Made by a program: the position numbers and the translations under genes
NCBI GenBank assembly: GCA_905197385.1
Contig: CAJJYO010000035.1
Location: forward strand, 1-10,310
Source of the DNA: an uncultured Collinsella sp.
GTDB taxonomy: Bacteria; Actinomycetota; Coriobacteriia; Coriobacteriales; Coriobacteriaceae
Direction: 5' to 3'
DNA: 10,310 nucleotides
Shown: positions 1-6,497 of the stretch, one piece after another
How the letters are laid out: each line of letters starts with the position of its first letter
How positions within the stretch are numbered: position 1 is the stretch's first letter
Notes under the pieces: generated by a model
Seen by the model: the letters and a program-made list of their open reading frames with translations, nothing else
Databases searched by the model: none
What the model was told of the DNA's origin: nothing

Positions 1-869
1 AGCGGTGACGGCGGATCGCCGGCGAGGATGATGCGCTTACGGGTCTTCTGGATATCCGGATCGGGAACCGGCACGGCAGACAGCAGCGACTGCGTGTACG
101 GATGGTGAGGCTCGCTATAGAGCGTCTTCCAGTCCGAAACCTCAACCATCTTACCCAGATACATAACGGCAACGCGATCGGAAATGTGCTGCACGACGGA
201 CAGGTCGTGAGCGATAAACAGATACGCGGTACCGAACTTGTCCTGCAGTTCCTTGAGCAGGTTCAGAACCTGGGCCTGAATGGACACATCCAGAGCGGAA
301 ACCGGCTCGTCGCAGATAATCAGCTTAGGCTTCAGCGCAAATGCACGGGCAATGCCGACACGCTGACGCTGACCGCCGGAGAACTCATGAGGATAGCGGT
401 TAATGTGCTCGGGGTTCAGTCCGACAACGTCGAGAAGCTCGCGGACGCGCTCAATGCGCTCCTCCTTGGTGCCCACGCCGTGAATGGTCATGGGCTCGGA
501 GACGATCTCGCCGATGGTCATGCGGGGATTCAGCGAAGCATAGGGATCCTGGAAGATAAACTGCATCTCGCGACGCATGTCCTTGATCTCATGCTTGCTC
601 ATCTCGGCAACATCTTTACCCTGGAAGAACACTTTGCCTGCCGTCGGCTTGGTCAGGCGCATGATGGTACGGCCCGTGGTGGACTTACCGCAACCAGACT
701 CGCCGACCAGGCCAAAGGTCTCACCCGGATAAATCTCGAACGAAATGTCATTCACAGCAGAGACGACACGCTTGGAGAAGCGCTTGGCGAACATGCCGGA
801 CTCAGCGGGAAACTCCTTAGAGAGGTGCTCGACCTTCAGCAGCGGAGTGCGCTCGTTGGTATCTGCCAT
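1..869 (-). CDS. oppF: Oligopeptide ABC transporter ATPase OppF (3' end cut by window)
   Basis: This is the second cytoplasmic ATPase of the oligopeptide importer; it dimerises with OppD and powers peptide passage through OppB/OppC. From the ATG at 869, 289 codons are readable before the window ends. Motifs seen: Walker A GESGCGKST (residues 56-64), Q-loop Gln107 in FIFQDPYASLNP, signature SGGQRQR (164-170), Walker B LIICDEP (183-189), D-loop SALD (191-194) and switch His221. The HPYTQSLLSAVP stretch (256-267) opens the C-terminal oligo_HPY region typical of Opp/Dpp ATPases. The usual family length is about 310-350 residues, so perhaps 20-60 residues, including any cysteine motif, lie outside. 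The start overlaps the oppD stop (TAATG), with a GGGAGG ribosome site 9 nt upstream, which implies translational coupling. DppF is the main alternative; the OppF label rests on its place after OppD and on OppA. Confidence 0.93.
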   Translation of the reverse strand, partial: MADTNERTPLLKVEHLSKEFPAESGMFAKRFSKRVVSAVNDISFEIYPGETFGLVGESGCGKSTTGRTIMRLTKPTAGKVFFQGKDVAEMSKHEIKDMRREMQFIFQDPYASLNPRMTIGEIVSEPMTIHGVGTKEERIERVRELLDVVGLNPEHINRYPHEFSGGQRQRVGIARAFALKPKLIICDEPVSALDVSIQAQVLNLLKELQDKFGTAYLFIAHDLSVVQHISDRVAVMYLGKMVEVSDWKTLYSEPHHPYTQSLLSAVPVPDPDIQKTRKRIILAGDPPSP

Positions 870-1960
870 TACGCCTCGCCTCCCTTCTTGGAATCCTTGC
901 GCGTACGGGACGTCTCAGGAGCGTTCTTGAGGAACTCGGGGTCACCGGAGTAGTGGCACGCAGAGTAATGACCAGACTCGGTGACAACGCGCTCGGGGCG
1001 CTGCTTGCGGCACTTGTCCGTCGCATAGGGACAACGAGGCGAGAAGACGCAGCCCTCAGGCAGGTTCATGAGCGAAGGCGGGTTGCCGTGAATCGGCGTA
1101 AGCGGCTTCTTCTCTTCGATGGCCTGCTCCGGGATGGAGCGGATAAGGCCCCAGGTGTAGGGGTGGCGACTCTCGTAGAAGATTTCCTCAGCAGTACCGA
1201 ACTCGACGGGACGGCCGGCGTACATAACCATGATCTTATCGGCCATATCGGCAACGACGCCCAGGTCATGGGTAATCATGATGATGGCGTTGCCGTTCTT
1301 CTCCTGCATTTCCTGCATGAGCTCGATAATCTGAGCCTGGATGGTAACGTCCAGAGCCGTCGTGGGCTCGTCGGCAATCAGAATATCGGGATCGCAGGCA
1401 AGAGCCATGGCAATCATGACGCGCTGACGCATACCGCCAGAGAACTGGTGCGGATACTCGTTGACGCGCTTCTCGGGCTCGGGAATACCAACGAGGTCCA
1501 AAAGCTCGGTGGCACGCTTGAGCGCCTCCTGCTTGGAGTAGCCACGGTGCAGACGAAGGCCCTCGCCCACCTGCTTGCCGATCTTATAAACTGGGTTCAA
1601 GGAGGTCATAGGATCCTGGAAGATCATCGCGATATCGTTGCCGCGAATGTGCTGCATCTCTTCCTCGGTCATCTCGAGGATGGAGCGGCCGCGATAGCGA
1701 ACGTCACCGCCCTCGATCTTTCCCGGAGGCATCGAGATAAGGCCCATGATGGTCATGGCGGTCACGGACTTACCGGAGCCGGATTCACCGACTACTCCCA
1801 GGGTCTCGCCGCGATCGAGCGTGTAGGAGACACCGTCGACAGCGCGAACGACGCCATCCTCGGTGTGGAAATACATCTTAAGGTCATCGACCTCGAGCAG
1901 ATGCTGGCCCTCGGGAACCGGCTGGTCCTTCAGGTCCACATAGTTCTTGTTCTTCTTCAT
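869..1960 (-). CDS. oppD: Oligopeptide ABC transporter ATPase OppD
   Basis: This is the first cytoplasmic ATPase of the peptide importer, 363 residues, full length for the family. Seen in order: Walker A GESGSGKS (58-65), Q-loop Gln115 in [12 protein letters not shown], signature FSGGMRQR (173-180; Met replaces the usual Gln, which is common in OppD), Walker B ILIADEP (193-199), D-loop TALD (201-204) and switch His231. The C-terminal oligo_HPY region starts at HPYTWGL (266-272) and carries four cysteines, Cys304, Cys310, Cys317 and Cys335, in the CxxxxxCxxxxxxC pattern linked to a [4Fe-4S] cluster in DppD/OppD homologues. The start lies 2 bp after the oppC stop, with AAGGA 9 nt upstream. The tail (about 348-363) is basic and low-complexity. 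It could equally be called DppD by sequence; the neighbours favour Opp. Confidence 0.95.
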   Translation of the reverse strand: MKKNKNYVDLKDQPVPEGQHLLEVDDLKMYFHTEDGVVRAVDGVSYTLDRGETLGVVGESGSGKSVTAMTIMGLISMPPGKIEGGDVRYRGRSILEMTEEEMQHIRGNDIAMIFQDPMTSLNPVYKIGKQVGEGLRLHRGYSKQEALKRATELLDLVGIPEPEKRVNEYPHQFSGGMRQRVMIAMALACDPDILIADEPTTALDVTIQAQIIELMQEMQEKNGNAIIMITHDLGVVADMADKIMVMYAGRPVEFGTAEEIFYESRHPYTWGLIRSIPEQAIEEKKPLTPIHGNPPSLMNLPEGCVFSPRCPYATDKCRKQRPERVVTESGHYSACHYSGDPEFLKNAPETSRTRKDSKKGGEA

Positions 1961-1962
1961 CC

Positions 1963-2898
1963 TTATGCGTCCTTCATCTTGACGTCGAGGGCGTCGCGCA
2001 GACCATCACCCAACAGGGTGAAGGCGAGCACCGTCGAGAGAATTGCCAGACCGGGCATGATCATCATCCAGGGAGCGGTCAGAAGATACTGCTGACCGTC
2101 CTGAATCATGGAGCCCCACGAAGGCGTAGGCGGAATAACGCCCATGCCGAGGAAGGACAGAGCGGACTCGGTCAGAATGGCGCCACCAATGTTCATGGTC
2201 GCGTAGACCACGATGGAGGCGACGGAGTTCGGGAAGATGTGACGCACGACGATACGAGCATCGGATGCACCCATCGCGCGCGCAGCATCAACATAGTCAT
2301 TTTCCTTGACCGTCAGGATCGCGGATCGGAAGACGCGCGCAATCGAAGGCCAGCCGAGAATACCGATGGCGATAAAGACGTTCTGAAGGCCACGGCCAAT
2401 AACGGCGATCATGGCGACAACGAACAGCACGTACGGGAACGCCAGGAAGATGTCCGCACAGCGCATGATGATCGTATCCCAGATGCCGCCGTAGAAACCG
2501 GCCAGAGCACCCATGACCAGACCAATTAGCGTGGAGATCGCGGTGGCCATAATGCCGACGGACAGCGAAACGCGCGCACCGTAGATAACGCGGACGAGAA
2601 TGTCACGACCAAGGGCGTCGGTGCCAAACGGGTGCTCTGCACACGGAGCCAACAGCGACGTCTCGGCCATAGTGGTCGAGTCGGAAGCCGTCGGGGAACC
2701 GAGCCAGGGCTTAGCCCACAGATCTGCAGTCAGGGCAACCACAACGACGATGATGATCCAGCAGACACCGATAACGGCGAGCTTGTTCTTACGAAGACGC
2801 TTAAAAGCGTCGCCCCACAGCGTGCGGGACTTGGCGGGAGCAGATGCGACCTTGGTGGCGGTAGCCTGCTCCTGAGACTGAGAATCAGTTTCCTGCAT
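1963..2898 (-). CDS. oppC: Oligopeptide ABC transporter permease OppC
   Basis: This is one of the two integral membrane subunits that form the peptide channel with OppB; 311 residues, normal length. The N-terminus is a Gln/Ser/Thr-rich cytoplasmic tail (1-26), followed by the OppC_N segment (about 27-60) with the first membrane helix near 41-59. HPFGTDALGRDI (89-100) is the conserved OppC motif just ahead of the permease core. Further hydrophobic segments lie near 110-134, 148-168, 172-184, 225-245 and 277-298. The EAA loop that docks onto the ATPases is at about 204-224 (DAARAMGASDARIVV and following). SALSFLGMGVIPPTPSWG (245-262) is another typical OppC stretch. An AAGGGAGG ribosome site overlaps the oppB stop codon and ends 8 nt before this ATG, which suggests coupled translation with oppB, 14 bp upstream. 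Confidence 0.95.
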   Translation of the reverse strand: MQETDSQSQEQATATKVASAPAKSRTLWGDAFKRLRKNKLAVIGVCWIIIVVVVALTADLWAKPWLGSPTASDSTTMAETSLLAPCAEHPFGTDALGRDILVRVIYGARVSLSVGIMATAISTLIGLVMGALAGFYGGIWDTIIMRCADIFLAFPYVLFVVAMIAVIGRGLQNVFIAIGILGWPSIARVFRSAILTVKENDYVDAARAMGASDARIVVRHIFPNSVASIVVYATMNIGGAILTESALSFLGMGVIPPTPSWGSMIQDGQQYLLTAPWMMIMPGLAILSTVLAFTLLGDGLRDALDVKMKDA

Positions 2899-2912
2899 GA
2901 GACGTACCTCCC

Positions 2913-3950
2913 TTAGGCCTTATCCGACGGACCGCCAAGGCGGATGCGCGGGTCGAGGAATGCATAGCTAATGTCGACGAGCAGATTGATCACCATGACG
3001 ACGACGACGATGAGCGTAACGCCGCCCATAACGATGGGCCAGTCACGCATGCTAATGGCGCGATAGACCTCATAGCCGATACCGGGCCAGTTGAAGACCG
3101 TCTCGGTCAGGATGGCGCCCGAAAGCATGCCACCAAAGTCGACACCAATATAGGTAACGACGGGGATGAGTGCATTCTTAAGCGCATGCTTGACGATGAT
3201 CGCACGATTGGAGAGACCCTTGGCCTTTGCCGTACGGATGTAATCCTGGTTCATGACGTCAAGCAGCTGCGAGCGCATAATGCGGGCAGCATAAGCGGTC
3301 GAAACCGAAGTCAGCGTAATGGTCGGAAGCACATAGTGCATCCAATCCTGATACTGAGAGCTGGAACCGCCGGCACCCGAGATCGGCATGGAGATTGCAC
3401 CGCCCGTGGCGTCCTTGAGGATGACGCCAAAGAACAGCTGCAGCAACATACCGAGCCAGAAGGCCGGGACCGCAACGAGGATCGACGTGGTGAGCGTTAC
3501 CAAAATATCCCAGAAGGAATAACGCTTTACCGCCGAAATGATACCCGCACCGATACCCATAATTGCCTCGAGCACGATGGCGCACGCGGCAAGTTTGACC
3601 GTATACGGATACTTCTGGGCAAAGATATCCGTAACCGGCAGCTTGCGCTGATACGAATTGCCCAGATCGCCATGAAGCAGGCCGTTCATGTAATACAAGT
3701 AACGGTCCACGAGCGACGTTTGAACGGGGTCGCCGTTCTCGTCAAGGATCGCGTTGCCGTCCTCGTCCGTCTGGACCAGGTGATAGCGGACGCGAAGCTG
3801 AAGCTCCACCTCGGGGGACAGAGCCTTGTCTCCACCGATCAGCTTGATCGGATCTCCCGGCACGATATTCTGGAGGGCGAACAGAATCAGCGTAACGCCC
3901 AAAAACACCGGGATGAACTGAAGCACACGTTTAACGATGTACTTACCCAT
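2913..3950 (-). CDS. oppB: Oligopeptide ABC transporter permease OppB
   Basis: This is the partner permease to OppC; 345 residues, slightly longer than the usual 305-335. The start MGKYIVKRVLQFIPVFLGV is a classic OppB N-terminus, with the first membrane helix at about 9-29 and the conserved NIVPGDP (28-34). Other hydrophobic segments lie near 118-140, 148-177, 205-222, 262-283 and 306-330. The EAA loop is at about 238-258 (IRTAKAKGLSNRAIIV and following), and the C-terminus has the usual FLDPRIRL (331-338). The extra length sits in the first extracytoplasmic loop, where an acidic Asp/Asn/Gly-rich insertion occupies about 60-78 (see findings). The ribosome site is GGGGAG, only 4 nt before the ATG. 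It follows oppA after 156 bp that hold a strong hairpin, so it is probably expressed less than oppA. Confidence 0.95.
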   Translation of the reverse strand: MGKYIVKRVLQFIPVFLGVTLILFALQNIVPGDPIKLIGGDKALSPEVELQLRVRYHLVQTDEDGNAILDENGDPVQTSLVDRYLYYMNGLLHGDLGNSYQRKLPVTDIFAQKYPYTVKLAACAIVLEAIMGIGAGIISAVKRYSFWDILVTLTTSILVAVPAFWLGMLLQLFFGVILKDATGGAISMPISGAGGSSSQYQDWMHYVLPTITLTSVSTAYAARIMRSQLLDVMNQDYIRTAKAKGLSNRAIIVKHALKNALIPVVTYIGVDFGGMLSGAILTETVFNWPGIGYEVYRAISMRDWPIVMGGVTLIVVVVMVINLLVDISYAFLDPRIRLGGPSDKA

Positions 3951-3980
3951 ACCACTCCCCTATCTAGGGATTAACCTAAA

Positions 3981-4010
3981 TGGGATGCCGATCGCCAGAC
4001 CGGCATCCCA
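3981..4010 (-). terminator. Intercistronic hairpin between oppA and oppB (attenuating terminator or RNA stabiliser)
   Basis: On the minus strand the arms are TGGGATGCCGGTC and GATCGGCATCCCA around a TGGC tetraloop, giving a 13-bp stem. One pair is G.U on the minus strand but A.C on the plus strand, so the structure is built for minus-strand RNA. The following bases are TTTAGGTTAAT, a poor U-tract, so partial termination or protection of the oppA 3' end is more likely than full stop. This arrangement is familiar after binding-protein genes of ABC importers, where it raises the ratio of binding protein to permease. The rest of the 156-bp gap (3951-3980 and 4011-4106) shows nothing else I can name. 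Confidence 0.75.
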
Positions 4011-4106
4011 AAATTACCATCAGCCAGTTTACCCCAGGTTAGGGAGAACTGTATGTTTCCCATGAGGTCTACGTAAATACTTGACCCTCACGGAAGCTGC
4101 AAACTC

Positions 4107-5783
4107 TTAGGCGAGCTCAGCGGTACCCAGATCGGCGTGCTTCTGCGGATCGACATAGAGGTGCTTGATGCGATCGGAGCCGGCGATGGTGTGCGTGTAG
4201 AACATAATCGGGATGACCGGGCAGTCGGCAGCGACCATTGCGTCGGCCTCCTGCATCTTAGCGACGCGCTCCTCGTCGTCAACAATAGTACGAGCCTCGT
4301 CGACCTTGGCGTCGAACTCGGGGTTGTTGTAACCGGAGCGGTTGTCGCCACCGAGGGAGTCGGAGTGGAACAGCGGATACAGGAAGTTGTCCATAATCGG
4401 GTAGTCGGCAATCCAACCCAGACGACCGAACTGATAGTTAAAGTTCTGATACTGCTCGAGCAGGGCAGACCACTCAGGGGTATCGGAGACAGCGGTAACG
4501 CCAACCTTGGCGAGGTCGCCGATGATGGACTCCATGATCTCCTTGTGACCGCCGTCCTGGTTGTAGGACAGGGTCACGCTAATGCCACGATCCCCGTTAG
4601 CGCCAGCGGGAGCAACCTTGTCGAGGTACTCGTTAGCCTTGTCGACATCGTAGGCGCAGAACTCCCATGCGCCCTCCTTGTAGCCATCGATACCCGGAGG
4701 AACAATGCCGTCGGCAGGGGTACGGGTACCCTTGAAGATGGTCTTGCAGATGGCCTCACGGTTGATGGCCAGGGAGATGCCCCTACGCAGGTCGGCGTTG
4801 TTGAACGGCTCGGCCGTGGTGTTGCAGGTCAGATAGTACGTGGAAGGCTCGGCGCCGAGCAGCATGCGCTCGCCGTCACCCATGGTGTAGCCGTCCTTGG
4901 ACACGCCGCGATCCTTCTTGGCGGCATCGATCTGAGCGACGGGAACGTCGCAGACATCGAGGTTACCGGCCTGGAACTCCTTGTAAGCGGTCTCCATGTC
5001 CTTGATGACCTGGAAGTGGATGCCATCGATCTTGGCCTTGTCGCCATAGTAATCGTCGAACTTCTTGACGTTGATCTCCTGGCCATCCTCCCACTTGCCG
5101 TCCATCATGAACGGGCCGTTACCGACCGGGGCAAGATAGAAGCTCTTGACATCGGACTCGGCGCACTCGGGAACCGGGGCCAGAGCCGGATGAGAGGCGA
5201 CGAAGGGGAAGTCGGCGTAAGCGGAAGACAGCTTGACGACGAGGGTCTCATCGTCGGGGCACGTAACACCGCTGAGCTCGGTAGCGTTACCGGCAAGCAG
5301 GTCGTCATAACCCTCGACCATGGAAAGGTGATAGGAGACCTCGGAAGGGCCGTACTCGGTAGCGATGGCCGACTTGGTGTTGACCAGACGCTCCCAACCG
5401 AGCTTGAAGGACTTGGAAGTAACGTCGTCACCGTTGTGGAACTTGGCCTTCTTGATCTTGAAGGTAAACTCGGTGGCGTCGTCGTTGGACTCAAAGGACT
5501 CGCAAGCCAGCGGAACGATCTCGCCCTTCTCGGCGTCGTAAGAGGTCAGAGCGTCAAAGAGCTGATACTCGACCTGAGTGCCCTGGTCCTCCTGGACGTT
5601 GTAGGGGTCGATGCAGACCGGGTTGTTGATGTAGAAGTTCAGCGTCGAACCGGACTCAGAACCGGAAGCGTCGCCACCCTTCTTGCCGCATGCGGCAAGA
5701 AAAGCCATGGAGCTCGCAGCAAGGGTACCGCCAACGAAGGCGCGACGACCCATAACGGGCTGGTGGAACATAGAATCAGCCAT
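4107..5783 (-). CDS. oppA: Oligopeptide-binding lipoprotein OppA
   Basis: This is the extracytoplasmic peptide receptor (SBP_bac_5 family) that delivers oligopeptides to OppB/OppC; 558 residues from the chosen start, normal length. The signal region has a twin-arginine pair (GRRAFVGG, 12-19), a hydrophobic stretch (20-31) and a lipobox ending LAAC, with Cys32 as the predicted lipidated residue, followed by a Gly/Ser linker. Family landmarks: FTFKIKKAKFHNGDDVTS (107-124), GNGPFMMDGKW (221-231), DLRRGISLAINRE (331-343) and GWIADYP (456-462). Arg454, Trp457 and Asp460 match the spacing of ligand-contacting Arg413, Trp416 and Asp419 recalled for Salmonella OppA. The start at 5783 has GGAGG 5 nt upstream. 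The frame stays open to an ATG at 5831, but that would put 16 extra residues before the signal peptide. It leads the opp operon. Peptide specificity cannot be read from sequence. Confidence 0.95.
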   Translation of the reverse strand: MADSMFHQPVMGRRAFVGGTLAASSMAFLAACGKKGGDASGSESGSTLNFYINNPVCIDPYNVQEDQGTQVEYQLFDALTSYDAEKGEIVPLACESFESNDDATEFTFKIKKAKFHNGDDVTSKSFKLGWERLVNTKSAIATEYGPSEVSYHLSMVEGYDDLLAGNATELSGVTCPDDETLVVKLSSAYADFPFVASHPALAPVPECAESDVKSFYLAPVGNGPFMMDGKWEDGQEINVKKFDDYYGDKAKIDGIHFQVIKDMETAYKEFQAGNLDVCDVPVAQIDAAKKDRGVSKDGYTMGDGERMLLGAEPSTYYLTCNTTAEPFNNADLRRGISLAINREAICKTIFKGTRTPADGIVPPGIDGYKEGAWEFCAYDVDKANEYLDKVAPAGANGDRGISVTLSYNQDGGHKEIMESIIGDLAKVGVTAVSDTPEWSALLEQYQNFNYQFGRLGWIADYPIMDNFLYPLFHSDSLGGDNRSGYNNPEFDAKVDEARTIVDDEERVAKMQEADAMVAADCPVIPIMFYTHTIAGSDRIKHLYVDPQKHADLGTAELA

Positions 5784-5788
5784 GCCAT

Positions 5789-5793
5789 CCTCC
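5789..5793 (-). promoter_or_regulatory. Ribosome binding site fixing the oppA start
   Basis: AAGGAGG on the minus strand sits 5 nt before the ATG at 5783. It selects this ATG over the in-frame ATG at 5831. An ATG at 5788, which abuts the site, is out of frame with oppA. Confidence 0.85.
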
Positions 5794-6008
5794 TTATGAG
5801 ATAGGACAAAGAAATGTTCAGTCGGACACATGTCGAGACAATCCGATCCGAACCATCAAAACGTCGCCCGTCGCTATGGCTGGTTATGCACAACGGACCA
5901 ACGTTTCGCAATACAGTAGCGCATTTTATGCACGATTTGGGGCTAATTCCGGTCAACGGTCAAGATTTTCTTTAGTTGGGCGAAGTATGTGGGGATATTT
6001 TGACTCTG

Positions 6009-6022
6009 TTACAAATTTGTAA
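6009..6022. repeat. 14-bp perfect palindrome upstream of oppA
   Basis: TTACAAATTTGTAA reads the same on both strands. It begins just past the U-tract of the secG terminator and lies about 225 bp ahead of the oppA start. Such a dyad could be an operator for a dimeric repressor, but it is AT-rich and in part shares bases with the terminator tail, so chance is not excluded. Confidence 0.4.
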
Positions 6023-6025
6023 ACA

Positions 6026-6055
6026 AAAAGGGTCCCGCACTTGCGGAACCCTTTT
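6026..6055 (-). terminator. Intrinsic terminator after secG
   Basis: On the minus strand an AAAAGGGTTCCGC arm pairs with GCGGGACCCTTTT around a 4-nt loop, giving a 13-bp stem, followed by a U-rich run (UUUUUGUUU when the arm end is included). One internal pair is G.U in minus-strand RNA but C.A in plus-strand RNA, which supports minus-strand use. It begins 23 bp past the secG stop and separates secG from opp. Confidence 0.9.
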
Positions 6056-6078
6056 CAATTATTTTATGCGGCTCGTGT

Positions 6079-6333
6079 TTAGTAGCCCACGATGCCTTGC
6101 GGGAAGAAGAACATGCACAGCACGACGCACACGGCAAACACGACAGCCATGATGACGGTCAGGCGATCGAGGTTCTGCTCCATAACGCCTGTGGCAGAGC
6201 TGGAGTTATACAGCGAGCTAGCGATCATATCCGAAACGCCGGTGCCCTTACCGGAATGCATCAGGACGAGAATCGTCAGCGCCACGGCAGAGACAGCCCA
6301 AACGACAAACAGAAGAATCTGGAACGGACCCAT
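6079..6333 (-). CDS. secG: Preprotein translocase subunit SecG
   Basis: This is the small auxiliary subunit of the SecYEG protein-export channel in the cytoplasmic membrane; 84 residues, normal for the family. It has two hydrophobic helices, at about 5-25 and 57-77, joined by a loop with the SecG-type motif LVLMHSGKGTGVSDMI (22-37), equivalent to the family's QSGKGGGL-like sequence. The ATG at 6333 has AAGGAG 7 nt upstream. It lies downstream of the glycolytic genes, as secG often does in Actinomycetota and some Firmicutes. Here it is bracketed by terminators at 6441-6472 and 6026-6055, so it is likely transcribed alone. Confidence 0.93.
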   Translation of the reverse strand: MGPFQILLFVVWAVSAVALTILVLMHSGKGTGVSDMIASSLYNSSSATGVMEQNLDRLTVIMAVVFAVCVVLCMFFFPQGIVGY

Positions 6334-6369
6334 AGATAAGCTCCTTAATAGAACAATTCAAACTCCAGT

Positions 6370-6378
6370 ACTGTACCA
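6370..6378 (-). promoter_or_regulatory. Candidate extended -10 promoter of secG
   Basis: On the minus strand the string TGGTACAGT combines a TGn extension with a TACAGT hexamer (4 of 6 matches to TATAAT), placed so that transcription would start about 30 nt before the secG ATG. No good -35 box is seen. A promoter is expected in this gap because a strong terminator lies upstream, but this exact site is a guess. Confidence 0.3.
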
Positions 6379-6440
6379 CAATCCCCAGCACTCCCCCACC
6401 CGCCATTTAGGTACGGGGTAGAAATGGCAGAAATATTAAA

Positions 6441-6472
6441 AAGGGGGTTGTCCGGTCGTGGACAACCCCCTT
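6441..6472 (-). terminator. Intrinsic terminator after gpmI
   Basis: A perfect 13-bp stem (AAGGGGGTTGTCC with GGACAACCCCCTT) and a 6-nt loop are followed on the minus strand by a T-run and AT-rich sequence (TTTTTAATATTT, counting the arm end). It starts 25 bp beyond the gpmI stop and ends the pgk-tpiA-gpmI unit. Confidence 0.93.
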
Positions 6473-6497
6473 ACTAGAAAACGGTATTTGTTTTCTA

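Larger units (their letters stand above)
5784..6022 (-). promoter_or_regulatory. oppA upstream region: probable promoter and leader
   Basis: About 240 bp lie between the secG terminator and the oppA start, with no open frame that looks like a gene. Since secG is terminated just upstream, the opp promoter should be here. Seen: a perfect 14-bp palindrome at 6009-6022; a tandem TTGACCG repeat on the minus strand (rc of 5950-5963) that offers two -35-like TTGACC boxes; and a TAAAAT -10-like hexamer (rc of 5923-5928) inside the small inverted repeat GCAT-TTT-ATGC (5921-5931). The spacing from either TTGACC to TAAAAT is too long (22 bp or more) for a standard sigma-70 promoter, so the exact promoter is not resolved. 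If TAAAAT is the -10, the leader is about 130 nt. I recognise no riboswitch or T-box in it. Confidence 0.4.

Noticed and set aside
953..2095. A 380-codon plus-strand open frame opposite oppD and the end of oppC
   Set aside because: The ABC ATPase motifs on the minus strand are complete; the plus-strand product has no motif I recognise.
4137..5804. A 555-codon open frame on the plus strand opposite oppA
   Set aside because: It is the antisense shadow of oppA, kept open by the G/C-biased codon pattern. The protein is a repetitive Val/Leu/Gly/Asp-rich string with no recognisable domain, and oppA itself is unambiguous.
5884..5933. Two TTATGCAC copies 42 bp apart ahead of oppA, about four helical turns
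   Set aside because: An 8-bp repeat is expected about once by chance in a region this size, so the spacing alone is not enough to call paired operators.
5784..6078. Possible riboswitch or T-box in the oppA leader
   Set aside because: No T-box-like motif, SAM, lysine or other familiar aptamer core was recognised by eye. A covariance-model scan would be decisive.
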